56,037 nucleotides of DNA, from contig JBQTHM010000013.1 in NCBI GenBank assembly GCA_052389895.1, positions 1 to 56,037 on the forward strand, read 5' to 3'. Of the stretch, positions 35,588 to 44,093 are shown piece after piece. The stretch's first letter is position 1; every line of letters begins with the position of its first letter. The notes beneath the pieces were generated by a model. It was not told the DNA's origin, made no database searches, and saw only the letters and a program-made list of their open reading frames with translations. A program made the position numbers and the translations under genes. This DNA is from CAVVXX01 sp052389895. Lineage in GTDB: Bacteria > Pseudomonadota > Alphaproteobacteria > Micropepsales > Micropepsaceae.

Positions 35588-35765
35588 CGCGCCTCGTTAA
35601 CGGTTTTGCGGACGATACGGGCCCGGACCTCCCCCCGCAATTGCAGCGTGGCGGGGCAATTCGCCGTTTGCATGCGCCAAGGACGCGCCGTTGGGCACGG
35701 CTCGCGCAAGGCGCTGGTAACCATTTGGGCCTAGGCTCCGCACCTCTACTGGAGGGAATGCGCGC

Positions 35766-36302
35766 ATGATCGGCGCGTGGACGATCAATGTCGGCGGGCA
35801 GGTCTACGGCCCCTACTCCGCGGACCGCATGCGCGGCTTCGCGAACGAGGGGCGCCTGGTCGCGCAATCGCTTGTCGCCCGCGAGGGCAGCAGCGACTGG
35901 CGCAAGGCGCATGAGGAGCCGGAGTTCGCCGGCCTCTTCGCCACGGCCGCGCGCGCGCAAACCCAGGCGGCGAATGCAGAAACGAATGCGAAGGCGCCAA
36001 CCATCGAAGCGGCCTCGCCGCAGCGCGCGCAACTAATCATCTTCCTCGACGTGAAATCGCGCGTGGGCAACAATTTCGAACAGACGATCTTCGATCTCGG
36101 GCCCGCCTTTCGCGTGCTTCCCAATGTGTGGATCGTCGCCACCAGCGAAAGCGCCAACGCGGTGCGCAACCGCCTGGTGCAGGAACTGGGGAAGCTCGAC
36201 GCGCTCTTTGTCGTGGATGCGACACGGAACAAGTCGGCCTGGTTCAATTTCGGTCCCGAAGCGGACGCCAAAATCCGCCGCGTCTGGCAAAAGACCGGCT
36301 GA
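35766..36302 (+). CDS. GYF_2 (DUF4339) domain protein
   Basis: This 178-residue protein has an N-terminal GYF_2 domain (about 1-60: WTINVGGQVYGPYSADRMRGFANEGRLVAQSLVAREGSSDWRKAHE), a polar Ala/Gln/Asn-rich linker, and a C-terminal globular part of about 90 residues (QLIIFLDVKSRVGNNFEQTIFDLG to ALFVVDATRNKSAWFNFGPEADAKIRRVW). I do not recognise the second domain. There is no signal peptide. RBS GGAGG lies at 35751-35755. GYF_2 domains usually mediate protein contacts. Confidence 0.8.
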   Translation: MIGAWTINVGGQVYGPYSADRMRGFANEGRLVAQSLVAREGSSDWRKAHEEPEFAGLFATAARAQTQAANAETNAKAPTIEAASPQRAQLIIFLDVKSRVGNNFEQTIFDLGPAFRVLPNVWIVATSESANAVRNRLVQELGKLDALFVVDATRNKSAWFNFGPEADAKIRRVWQKTG

Positions 36303-36375
36303 CTTAACCATGCGCCGGAAGCTCTTCTAGCGCGGCAGCGATGCCGTCATAATGCCCGCCCTGAGGGGAACCGGA

Positions 36376-37401
36376 ATGGGCAGGATTGCGCTCGGCCTTC
36401 TTGCGTTGACAGTCATCGCCGTCGGCGCGCTTTACGCGTTCGACATCCGCTTTCCCATTTCGCAGGAAGAAGCGATCCAGCGCGAATTGCGCATGGCGGC
36501 GACGGCAGAGGAGCTCGACAAGCGCGTAAACGATGCGCTGGCGCGCGACGACGTAGACGATGCGGAAGTCTATAGCGAACTCGCCGCCTATATGGGCAAG
36601 CCGCTGTCGGCCGAAACGGAGGCGAAACTGGCCAGGGCGCAATCCACGGCGGCCAGAATCGCGCGCGGCACGGGACAATTCGCAACAGGCTTCGTTACCG
36701 GCGAAGGCACCAGCGCGGCGGGGCTGGCAGGCGCGCTGACCTCGGACGTGACCGTGGTGGGCGATGTGCGCGACATCGCCAGCGAAGGAACAAAGCTGGT
36801 CGCGGGCGAGAACTACAGCGAGCTCATTCTGGGGCTGTCCGTCATCGGGATTGCCGCCACCGCGGCGACCGTCGCCACCGGCGGCGGCGGCGTGGTGGCC
36901 AAAGCGGGCGTTTCGCTGCTCAAGGCAGCGCGGCGGGCCGGCACGCTCACGGCGGAGTTTGCGGGCGAGCTCACGCGCCTGGTGAGCCGCGCGGTGAACA
37001 CGCCCGAGCTTGCGCGGGTGCTGCGCACGACCAATCTGCGCGACCTGCGCGCCACCGAAGCAGCCGTAACGCAATACGCACGCGGGGTCAGGCAGGCCGA
37101 GATTTTTCCCGTGCTGGGGCGGCTTGGCGACATCAGCAAGACGGCGGGCCCGGCCGAGACCGTGCGCCTCATGCGCTATGTGCGCTCGACGAACGATCTG
37201 GAAAACGTTTCCGCGATGAGCGCCCGCTTCGGCAAGAAGACGCGCGGCGTCATCGAGCTGACCGGCAAGACATCGCTGCGCGCGTTCAAGACCGCGCTCA
37301 ACGTGCTCGAGTTCATCATCGAGCGCATCCTCGCCTTCGCCGCCTGGCTGCTGGGCCTGCTCGGCCTTTCCGCCGCCCGCCGCGTGGTCAGGCGGAGATA
37401 G
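36376..37401 (+). CDS. uncharacterised membrane protein
   Basis: The product has 341 residues and no family I recognise. An N-terminal membrane segment (IALGLLALTVIAVGALYAF) is followed by a charged helical stretch, a Gly/Ala-rich hydrophobic centre (ELILGLSVIGIAATAATVATGGGGVVAKAGVSLLKAA), and a C-terminal membrane segment (ILAFAAWLLGLLGLSA). The start at 36376 is chosen over 36352 because AGGGGA lies 7 bp upstream. The central Gly-rich region resembles membrane-inserting helices of some phage and effector proteins, but that is only an impression. Confidence 0.7.
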   Translation: MGRIALGLLALTVIAVGALYAFDIRFPISQEEAIQRELRMAATAEELDKRVNDALARDDVDDAEVYSELAAYMGKPLSAETEAKLARAQSTAARIARGTGQFATGFVTGEGTSAAGLAGALTSDVTVVGDVRDIASEGTKLVAGENYSELILGLSVIGIAATAATVATGGGGVVAKAGVSLLKAARRAGTLTAEFAGELTRLVSRAVNTPELARVLRTTNLRDLRATEAAVTQYARGVRQAEIFPVLGRLGDISKTAGPAETVRLMRYVRSTNDLENVSAMSARFGKKTRGVIELTGKTSLRAFKTALNVLEFIIERILAFAAWLLGLLGLSAARRVVRRR

Positions 37402-37553
37402 CGAGCGAGACGGCGAATCCAAAAACGATTAGGCTCGATACAGGCATGTGATTCGCGTTGGGGGCGACGCAAAGTATGACGCCCGGTGCCGTTTTCGCCG
37501 ACAGGCAGTGCGCCAATGCACGGGCACATGCACACCCACAATCCCAATTCATG

Positions 37554-37663
37554 CTCCCTCTTTGGGGGAGCTGTCCGGCGAAGCGCTTGCGCGTAGCCGG
37601 ACTGAGGGGGCTCAAGTCCGCCCCCTCCCCGGCCTTCGGCCGGACCTCCCCCGATGGGGGAGG
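37554..37663. repeat. cluster of five GC-rich hairpins
   Basis: Five short palindromes follow one another in 110 bp: CTCCC/GGGAG (37554-37570), GTCCGGC/GCCGGAC (37573-37602), AGGGGGC/GCCCCCT (37605-37626), CCGGCC/GGCCGG (37629-37643) and CCTCCCCC/GGGGGAGG (37645-37663). The cluster sits in the 294-bp gap before phoH and looks like a mosaic of dispersed palindromic repeats, as known in many alphaproteobacterial genomes. I see no other feature in that gap. Confidence 0.7.
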
Positions 37664-37695
37664 ACAGTCTTCCTTCGTGCGATCGGGGAGTACCC

Positions 37696-38439
37696 ATGGG
37701 CAAGCGTTCTGCGCGCCGCAAGGCCCGCGAAATGCAGATGTATTCGGAAGACAATGTGCGTCCGCTTTTTCCCGCGGCGGGCTGGAACCCGCGCGCCGAA
37801 GACACACGCGACCGCAAATACATAAAAAACGTTCGCGCCATGAGCGCGATGCAGCAGACGCTGCTCAACGCCATTGACGAACGCGCCGTCGTGGTGGCAC
37901 TCGGCCCCGCGGGCACCGGAAAGACATATCTCGCCATAGCCAAGGCGGTGGAGGCGCTCGAGGCCGGGCGCGTGGCACGCATCGTGCTTTCGCGCCCCGC
38001 CGTGGAGGCCGGCGAGAGCCTGGGCTTCCTGCCCGGCGATCTCGCCGACAAGCTGGCGCCTTACTTGCGCCCGCTCTACGACGCGCTGACCGAGCGCCTC
38101 GGCACCAAGCGGCTGAAGGCGCTGGCCGGCGACGGCGCCATCGAGATTGCGCCGGTGGCCTACATGCGCGGGCGCACGCTCAACGAATGTTTCATCGTCA
38201 TCGACGAGGCGCAGAACTGCACCTATGGGCAGCTCAAGATGCTGCTGACGCGGCTGGGCTGGCGCTCCACCATGGTGCTGACCGGCGATCCCGACCAGAC
38301 GGATCTGCTGTCGGGGCTGTCGGGGCTGCGCCAGATCGGCGACCGGCTGGACCAGGTGGACGGCGTGGCCGTGGTGCGGCTCACCGACGCGGACATCGTG
38401 CGCCACCCGCTGGTGGCCAACATGCTGACGGTGCTGTAG
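37696..38439 (+). CDS. PhoH-family ATPase
   Basis: This 247-residue P-loop protein of the PhoH family has Walker A GPAGTGKT at 70-77 and Walker B CFIVIDEAQNCT near 168-178, with RPAVEAGESLGFLPGDLADKLAPYLRPLYDAL between them and VLTGDPDQTDL after. The core is related to helicase superfamily 1. PhoH proteins are linked to RNA metabolism, but the cellular role is unsettled. The ATG at 37696 follows GGGGAG. It lacks the KH-like extension of longer PhoH proteins; an MGKRSARRKAREMQ basic leader is present instead. Confidence 0.93.
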   Translation: MGKRSARRKAREMQMYSEDNVRPLFPAAGWNPRAEDTRDRKYIKNVRAMSAMQQTLLNAIDERAVVVALGPAGTGKTYLAIAKAVEALEAGRVARIVLSRPAVEAGESLGFLPGDLADKLAPYLRPLYDALTERLGTKRLKALAGDGAIEIAPVAYMRGRTLNECFIVIDEAQNCTYGQLKMLLTRLGWRSTMVLTGDPDQTDLLSGLSGLRQIGDRLDQVDGVAVVRLTDADIVRHPLVANMLTVL

Positions 38440-38442
38440 GGG

Positions 38443-38745
38443 CTACATGTGTATCGCCAGGTCGATGACGAAGAGGCCGAGCGCCAGGCTCCAATAGCCG
38501 ACGAGGGCCGTCACCAGCCAGAACTGCAAGGGCTTCCAGGCCCGCGCGCGCATGTTGCGAAGCGCGGTCGCGAACAGCACGTTCGGCCCGGCGATGACCA
38601 TCACCAGCCAGCGGCTGGTGCGGCCTGCGCGCGTGTCGGGCTTGATGCGCGCCTGCTCGCACACGAGGCGGTAAAGATTGGCGGCGATGCCCGAAGCGGT
38701 GAAGCCCGCGGCCACGGCAAAGGCGACCAGCCAGAACCCCTCCAT
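38443..38745 (-). CDS. small membrane protein (possibly DUF6949)
   Basis: This 100-residue protein has three hydrophobic segments: GFWLVAFAVAAGFTASGIAANLYRLV, LVMVIAGPNVLFATALRN and LQFWLVTALVGYWSLALGLFVIDLA. The pattern resembles the alphaproteobacterial DUF6949 family as I remember it, but I am not sure. The frame is open to 38820; the ATG at 38745 starts directly at the first membrane segment. It is convergent with phoH. Confidence 0.7.
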   Translation of the reverse strand: MEGFWLVAFAVAAGFTASGIAANLYRLVCEQARIKPDTRAGRTSRWLVMVIAGPNVLFATALRNMRARAWKPLQFWLVTALVGYWSLALGLFVIDLAIHM

Positions 38746-38901
38746 TTGGCCCCGCGAAGATGGTTTCGAGAACGTGAATTGCAGGACGCGTGCCCGTTTC
38801 CGGGCGCGCCGTTGTGCCAAATCGGGGCAGCGTGCGTGGTTATCCGCCGTTAACGGGACGGGCGCTGTGCTAGATAGGGAGTTGTTTCACCGGCCTTACC
38901 C

Positions 38902-39642
38902 ATGAGCCGTTTGGGCGACGATTTCGGCGGGCCTGCAAAGCAGCGCTCCGTCTGGCTAATTCCGCTGGCCGTGGTGGTGGTGACGGCGGCGCTTTCGGCG
39001 CTGGTGCTGGCCTATTACTTCGCACCCACCGCGCCCGAGCTGGTCACCGAGCAGCCCGACCCGACGGACGCAACACAGCGCATCCAGCTCAACGTCGGGG
39101 GCACGGGTTTTCGCATACCCGGCAATTACATTCTCTTCGCCAGCGACCGGAAGGGCGGCAAGCGGAAGAACGTGCGGCTCGTCGCGTTCCTTCCCGATCT
39201 GCGCGGCTACAGCGCCTCGGACCGGCAGGAACTCGCCGACAATTCGCCTGCATCCGAAGCCGTCTATCTTTCGCTGCGCGAGGAACGCTTCAACGTGACG
39301 GAGAAAGAGCGCCTGACGCGCATCTATCATCCACAGCTGATTTCGCGCGAAGGAAAGCCGGGGCCGCACGGACTCAGGCAATACGAATTCAAGCCCAACA
39401 CGGGATACCGCGACGACGATCTTTTCGTGGGCGAGACGGAGGCCGGCCCCGCGGCGCTGCGCTGCACGCGGCCCTCCAAGATCGCGCCCTCGCCCAACTG
39501 CCTGCGCGAAATCCTTTTGGCCAAGGGCGTGACGCTGACTTACCGCTTCAAACGCCGCCACCTAGCCGAGTGGCAGGCGATCGACGCGGGCGTACGCCGA
39601 ACGATGGCGGCGTTCGTGCGCAGGCCTCAACGCGCGCGGTAA
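38902..39642 (+). CDS. uncharacterised single-pass membrane protein
   Basis: The product has 246 residues. A short cytoplasmic head (MSRLGDDFGGPAKQRS) precedes one membrane helix (VWLIPLAVVVVTAALSALVLAYYF). A periplasmic domain of about 200 residues follows, with RIQLNVGGTGFRIPGNYILFASDRKGGKRKNVRLVAFLPDLRGYS near its start and two cysteines (near 200 and 210) that could pair. I recognise no named family. The 3' end overlaps the next, convergent gene by 16 bp. Confidence 0.75.
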   Translation: MSRLGDDFGGPAKQRSVWLIPLAVVVVTAALSALVLAYYFAPTAPELVTEQPDPTDATQRIQLNVGGTGFRIPGNYILFASDRKGGKRKNVRLVAFLPDLRGYSASDRQELADNSPASEAVYLSLREERFNVTEKERLTRIYHPQLISREGKPGPHGLRQYEFKPNTGYRDDDLFVGETEAGPAALRCTRPSKIAPSPNCLREILLAKGVTLTYRFKRRHLAEWQAIDAGVRRTMAAFVRRPQRAR

Positions 39643-40886
39643 AGCTCTTTCAGCGAGCGGCGCCTGGGAAACAGATCGTCGAGGGCGGCCGCCAGCGAAG
39701 GAAAAAGAATGAGCGCGGCTGCGAGCTGAGCAACCGGCACGAGCGCAGCCGCCGGAGTGAGCGCATCCACCAGGGCGCCGGAGAGGACGGCGGCCACAAG
39801 CCCGAGCGAGAGCAGAACGGCGGGCCCGGCCGTTTCGTCCACGGCGCGCGAACAGGCGATCACCATGGGTTCGTTCCGGCGATAGTGGGAGAGCCGGAAC
39901 GCCATAAAATAGAGCAGGGCGGCGCCCGCGCCCCAAAAGACAAGCGAATGAAAGGCGGCCTGCCAGATTTCCGCGCCGAGCTTCACGGCGCACCAGGCGC
40001 CGAAAATCATGGCCGCGAAGGCGGCGGCGCCGCAGGAGAGAAGATTCCGCCAGTTGCCGAAGGCAACCGCCAGCAGACCGGTGAGCGCCGCCAGCGCAAG
40101 CGCGGGCAGGCTCATCGCCTGCCAGAGAAAGGGAAAGGAACGATCGAAATACACGATCGCCGCCACCACCGCGGCAATGCCTGCGGCGGCGTACGACCAG
40201 CGCGGAATGGAGAACACGGCGAACCAGGAAAGCGCGCGCTCGCGCCACTCCCGCGTGCGATTGAAACGGGCAATATGGGCTTCGCGCACGGGAACAACGC
40301 CCACAAACAGAGGCGGCAACAGAACGCACGGCACCAGCGCAATCATCGCGGCGAGCGCCATGGCGGGGATCGCCGCGACGTTCGGATAATCGAGCGCAAC
40401 CGCGCCGCCAAACGCCACGGCAAGCGCAGCGGCCGCGAAGACCGTGCTGCGCGAGAGCGTCATCCGCACCGCGTCCAGCGGGTCGAGGCCGCGGGCAACG
40501 CCCAAGAGCGATTGCTGCGTCTGCAACGCTGCCAGCACGGCGCCGCAGAGAACTACGGAAAGAACGGCGGGATCATCGGGACTTGCGCCGGAAAAAAAGC
40601 CGCCCATGCCGATAGCGGCACGCCACCATGCCCAGGCGGCGACGGGCGCGACGAGCGCGAGCACGACGAACCGCGATGAAAGCAGAACCGCATAAAGGCC
40701 TACACCCCACACCAGAGCAGGAAGCGCCATGCGCCGGACCAAGCCAAGGTCGAGCCCCTCGGAGATCAGCACGGCGAAGGCGGCGGCCGTCAGCGCCAGG
40801 GCAATCAGCAGAATCGGAATGCGCAGGCGCAGCAGCGCGCCGCTCACAATCGCCGCGCGGCCGCCCTTGTCCGGCCCCCCGGCCAT
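39627..40886 (-). CDS. polytopic membrane protein resembling an RND-type membrane core
   Basis: The product has 419 residues with about twelve hydrophobic segments and almost no extramembrane loops. Two halves look alike. Each has a charged stretch followed by a small-residue helix pair: LDPLDAVRMTLSRSTVFAAAALAVAFGGAVALDYPNVAAIPAMALAAMIALVPCVLLPPLFVG (about 140-200), and CSRAVDETAGPAVLLSLGLVAAVLSGALVDALTP to ILFPSLAAALDDLF (about 340-410). This resembles TM4-6 and TM10-12 of RND/MMPL exporters, but the large periplasmic loops after TM1 and TM7 are missing. The function is unknown. Confidence 0.7.
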   Translation of the reverse strand: MAGGPDKGGRAAIVSGALLRLRIPILLIALALTAAAFAVLISEGLDLGLVRRMALPALVWGVGLYAVLLSSRFVVLALVAPVAAWAWWRAAIGMGGFFSGASPDDPAVLSVVLCGAVLAALQTQQSLLGVARGLDPLDAVRMTLSRSTVFAAAALAVAFGGAVALDYPNVAAIPAMALAAMIALVPCVLLPPLFVGVVPVREAHIARFNRTREWRERALSWFAVFSIPRWSYAAAGIAAVVAAIVYFDRSFPFLWQAMSLPALALAALTGLLAVAFGNWRNLLSCGAAAFAAMIFGAWCAVKLGAEIWQAAFHSLVFWGAGAALLYFMAFRLSHYRRNEPMVIACSRAVDETAGPAVLLSLGLVAAVLSGALVDALTPAAALVPVAQLAAALILFPSLAAALDDLFPRRRSLKELYRAR

Positions 40887-40889
40887 GCG

Positions 40890-41120
40890 TCAGGCCGCGC
40901 GCGTGGACGGCGGTTCGGGCAAATCCATTTCCAGGATCGCCATGTTGAAGGCGTAGGACGTTTCGCCCTCTTCCTCGTCCTTGTAGACCACGCCGATGAA
41001 TTCGCCGCCGACATGCACTTCGACGGAATCTTCCTTGCTGCGGGGAACAAGCGTGATCGTATCGAGGCGGAACAAATTGCGAAGATATTTTTCCAGTCGC
41101 CAAATTTCCGTGCGGGTCAA
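40890..41120 (-). CDS. DUF3126 family protein
   Basis: This 76-residue protein has the full DUF3126 pattern: TRTEIWRLEKYLRNLFRLDTITLVPRSKEDSVEVHVGGEFIGVVYKDEEEGETSYAFNMAILEMDLP. I choose TTG at 41120 because GGAG lies 7 bp upstream and the length is then normal. An ATG at 41159 would add 13 residues and has no ribosome site. The family is small, cytosolic, found in alphaproteobacteria and of unknown function. The stop is 3 bp before the start of the polytopic membrane protein gene, so the two probably form an operon. Confidence 0.85.
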   Translation of the reverse strand: MTRTEIWRLEKYLRNLFRLDTITLVPRSKEDSVEVHVGGEFIGVVYKDEEEGETSYAFNMAILEMDLPEPPSTRAA

Positions 41121-41213
41121 GGCGGCGCTCCGTGGCAGGGGGAATTTTTCACGTCGCATGGTGGCGCCATGGGGTCAACCCCCAATGCAATGCCGCTGTG
41201 CTAGACAGGTTCC

Positions 41214-42485
41214 ATGACCCTTTACCCTCGCAGCTATTACGCAGATGCCGTGCAGGCTGCGCCGCGGCCCGCATTCGCGGGCGCCGACACGGCCGATGTG
41301 GCCGTCATCGGCGGCGGCTTCACGGGACTGAGCGCGGCGTTGCATCTGGCCGAGGCGGGAACGGATGCGGTGCTGCTGGAAGCCGCGCGTATCGGCTTTG
41401 CCGCATCCGGGCGAAACGGCGGCCAGATGCACAGCGGATTCCGCAAGACGCAGGCCGAATTGGAACGCTGGCTGGGACGGGAGCGCGCGTTCGGCCTTTG
41501 GGAGATCGCCGAACAGGGCAAGGCGCTGATCCGCGATTGCGTGCGCAAACACGCGATCGACTGTGCTTTCACCGGCGGCGTGATTATCGCCGCCCACTCG
41601 CGGCGCGCGGCACGTGCGCTGAACGAGGAAACGGAGCACCTGAACACACATTACGCTTACCCATCGGCGCGCCCGCTATCGGCGGAAGAAACCAACGCGA
41701 TCATCGGAACGCGCGCCTATTCCGGCGGGCAATTCGACGGCGGCGGCGGGCACATGAATCCGCTGGCTTTCGCGCTCGGGCTTGCCCGCGCCGCCGGGAA
41801 AGCCGGCGCCAGACTATTCGAGGAGTCGCGCGTCACGCGTGTCGAAGCGGACGCAAACGGCGTAACGCTGAAACTCGCGAACGGCGTCCTGCGCGCGAAA
41901 GCCGCGATCCTCGCCTGCGACGCGTTCGTGCCCGCGCTGGCCCCCGAGCTGGAGCCGTATCTTGCTTCCGTGGAGAGCCACATCGTCGCCAGCGAACCGC
42001 TCCGTCCGGAACTTAAAAACTCCATCCTGAAAAACGGCGCGGCCGTCGCCGATACGCGCCACGTGGTGGACTATTACCGCCTGAGCGAAGACGGGCGCCT
42101 GCTGTTTGCCGGCGGCGAATATTTGCGGGGAACGCCGCCCGACATTTTCGCGCTGGTGCGCCCGCATTTGCTGCGCGTGTTTCCGCAGCTTCGCGGCGTG
42201 CGCCTGACGCACGGCTGGGGCGGAACGGTCTCGATTACGCGCACCCGCATGCCGCAATTCGGACGGCTGCGCCGCAACGCCGTTTTTGCTCATGGCTATT
42301 CCGGCCATGGCGTGGCGCTATCGGTCATCGGCGGCAAGCTGCTGGCCCAGGCGGCACTTGGAAAAAGCGAAGAATTCGATTTGCTGGCTAGCTTGCCCGC
42401 CAAGCGCTTTCCGGGCGGCCCTGCCCTGCGCAAGCCGCTCGTCTCCGCAGCGCTCTTCGTGCTCAAATGGGCGGACAAATTCTGA
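41214..42485 (+). CDS. FAD-dependent amine oxidoreductase (DAO family, PuuB/OrdL-like)
   Basis: This 423-residue flavoprotein has the dinucleotide-binding motif VAVIGGGFTGLSAALHLAEAG near residue 29, followed by the FAD block IGFAASGRNGGQMHSGF, which is typical of gamma-glutamylputrescine oxidase and related enzymes. Near the end HGWGGTVSITRTRMPQFG and HGYSGHGVALSVIGGKLLA complete the FAD site. The physiological amine is not identifiable; no putrescine-degradation genes are nearby. It is convergent with cysE, with no gap. Confidence 0.9.
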   Translation: MTLYPRSYYADAVQAAPRPAFAGADTADVAVIGGGFTGLSAALHLAEAGTDAVLLEAARIGFAASGRNGGQMHSGFRKTQAELERWLGRERAFGLWEIAEQGKALIRDCVRKHAIDCAFTGGVIIAAHSRRAARALNEETEHLNTHYAYPSARPLSAEETNAIIGTRAYSGGQFDGGGGHMNPLAFALGLARAAGKAGARLFEESRVTRVEADANGVTLKLANGVLRAKAAILACDAFVPALAPELEPYLASVESHIVASEPLRPELKNSILKNGAAVADTRHVVDYYRLSEDGRLLFAGGEYLRGTPPDIFALVRPHLLRVFPQLRGVRLTHGWGGTVSITRTRMPQFGRLRRNAVFAHGYSGHGVALSVIGGKLLAQAALGKSEEFDLLASLPAKRFPGGPALRKPLVSAALFVLKWADKF

Positions 42486-43304
42486 TCAGACGAGGTCCGA
42501 GTCTTCGCCCAGCGACTGATCCATCTCGTGCGACGGCCGCTCCGGGCATTTGCCGACGATCGGCTTCGCCGGCACGCCGGCCACGGTGCAATGGGGCGGG
42601 ACCGATTTGATCACCACGGAGCCCGCGCCCACGCGGCTATATTCGCCCACCTGGATATTGCCCAGCACCTTGGCGCCCACCGACAGCAGCACGCCGCGGC
42701 CGATCTTGGGATGGCGGTCGCCCGTTTCCTTGCCGGTGCCGCCCAGCGTGACCCCGTGCAGCATCGAAACATCGTCGCCCACCACCGCCGTTTCGCCGAT
42801 CACGATGCCGGTGGCGTGATCCATCATGATACCGCGTCCGATTTTCGCGGCGGGGTGAATGTCCACCCCAAAAAGGTCGGACATGCGATTCTGGAAGTAG
42901 AGCGCCATGGGCTGGCGATTGTGCCGCCAGAGCCAGTGCGCGATGCGATAGCACTGGAGCGCGTGAAACCCCTTGAAGAAAAGAAAGGCCTGCACGTAGG
43001 AATGGCAGGCAGGATCGCGCTCGTACACGGCAGAAAGATCCGCGCGCACGGCGGCGCCGATCTCGGGATCGGCGGCGAATGCTTCCTGGAAAATTTCCCG
43101 CACCAGCATGGGGCTCAAATCGTCGGAGCCCAGCTTGTTGGCGAGATGATAGGAGAGCGCGTCTTCCAGACGCTCGTGCTTCAGCACGACCGCATGCGCG
43201 AAGCTGGCCAACGCAGGTTCGCTTTTCGCCAGCTTCGCGGCGTCCACACGAAGCGCCGCCCAGATGGGATCGTGTCGCGCGAGTTTTCCGGCAGGGAGCG
43301 TCAT
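42486..43304 (-). CDS. cysE: serine O-acetyltransferase
   Basis: This 272-residue enzyme makes O-acetylserine for cysteine synthesis. The N-terminal helical domain (DPIWAALRVDAAKLAKSEPALASF) leads to the left-handed beta-helix of hexapeptide repeats (about 150-245; VDIHPAAKIGRGIMMDHATGIVIGETAVVGDDVSMLHGVTLGGTGKETGDRHPKIG). The catalytic histidine is in MDHATG or LHGVTLG. The acidic tail extends slightly past the family core. It follows the histidine phosphatase gene by 6 bp on the same strand. Confidence 0.96.
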   Translation of the reverse strand: MTLPAGKLARHDPIWAALRVDAAKLAKSEPALASFAHAVVLKHERLEDALSYHLANKLGSDDLSPMLVREIFQEAFAADPEIGAAVRADLSAVYERDPACHSYVQAFLFFKGFHALQCYRIAHWLWRHNRQPMALYFQNRMSDLFGVDIHPAAKIGRGIMMDHATGIVIGETAVVGDDVSMLHGVTLGGTGKETGDRHPKIGRGVLLSVGAKVLGNIQVGEYSRVGAGSVVIKSVPPHCTVAGVPAKPIVGKCPERPSHEMDQSLGEDSDLV

Positions 43305-43310
43305 GAATTC

Positions 43311-43952
43311 CTACGCATGCTCATATATAACAGCATTCCAAAAACGCGCGCGATGCGAACCGGTGCGGCGGAACCCCCGCTTTCTCAGCGCGCGCCCGAT
43401 GATCGCGTTGAAGTATCCGTGCGCGACCAGAACGACGGCTCCACTGGCCTCCGCGCGTTTCACCAGAATATCGGCCGCCTCGTTGGCGCGGTGCTTCGCG
43501 CGGCGGTAATTCTCGATTTCGGGATGATAGCCCGCGTGCCACATGAGCCGCGCCATCACCGCCCATTTGGGAACCCGCATGCGGATGAGCGGAATGCGCG
43601 GCGCGGCCAGCGGCGCTTCGCCAAAAAGAGGATCGATGATCAACTCCGCCTCGGGAAGGAGCGTACGCGCGCTATCGTGCGCGCGCGGGCTTACGCTCGT
43701 GAACACTTCCTCGAGGCCATTGACCAGGTCGCGCAATTCGCCGGGCGGCGCGCTCTGCGGATCGAGGCCGGCCTCCTCATAGGCGTCGATGTACTGCCGG
43801 AATCCGTTGTGGCAGGTGCGCGGGCTGACCTCGATGGCGGGCTTGCCATGGCGTACAAGAATAATGCGCCGGCGCGGACCGCCGGTTTGCACCCGTTGCC
43901 TTATGTCTGGGGCGTCGTGAACCGCTACGCTCATCGCAGAAGATATAGGCAT
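43311..43952 (-). CDS. histidine phosphatase superfamily protein
   Basis: This 213-residue protein has the phosphohistidine loop RRIILVRHGKPAIE near residue 30, a second conserved arginine in VSPRAHDSA, and the late histidine in VVLVAHGYFNAIIGRAL, which together make the phosphoglycerate-mutase-like fold. The ATG at 43952 follows AAGGGG by 5 bp; the upstream TTG is a less likely start. The substrate is unknown. It probably forms an operon with cysE. Confidence 0.88.
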   Translation of the reverse strand: MPISSAMSVAVHDAPDIRQRVQTGGPRRRIILVRHGKPAIEVSPRTCHNGFRQYIDAYEEAGLDPQSAPPGELRDLVNGLEEVFTSVSPRAHDSARTLLPEAELIIDPLFGEAPLAAPRIPLIRMRVPKWAVMARLMWHAGYHPEIENYRRAKHRANEAADILVKRAEASGAVVLVAHGYFNAIIGRALRKRGFRRTGSHRARFWNAVIYEHA

Positions 43953-44093
43953 CAAAACCCCTTATGAAAACCCAATCGCGCCTCCTGCTCCTTCGCAATC
44001 CATTTACCTTCAATGAACACTACGGCCATCCGGTGACGGTTTCTTTGTGCCCGGGAGCCAAGCTCCGCCTGCGGAAATGCGGGACGGCGCGGC

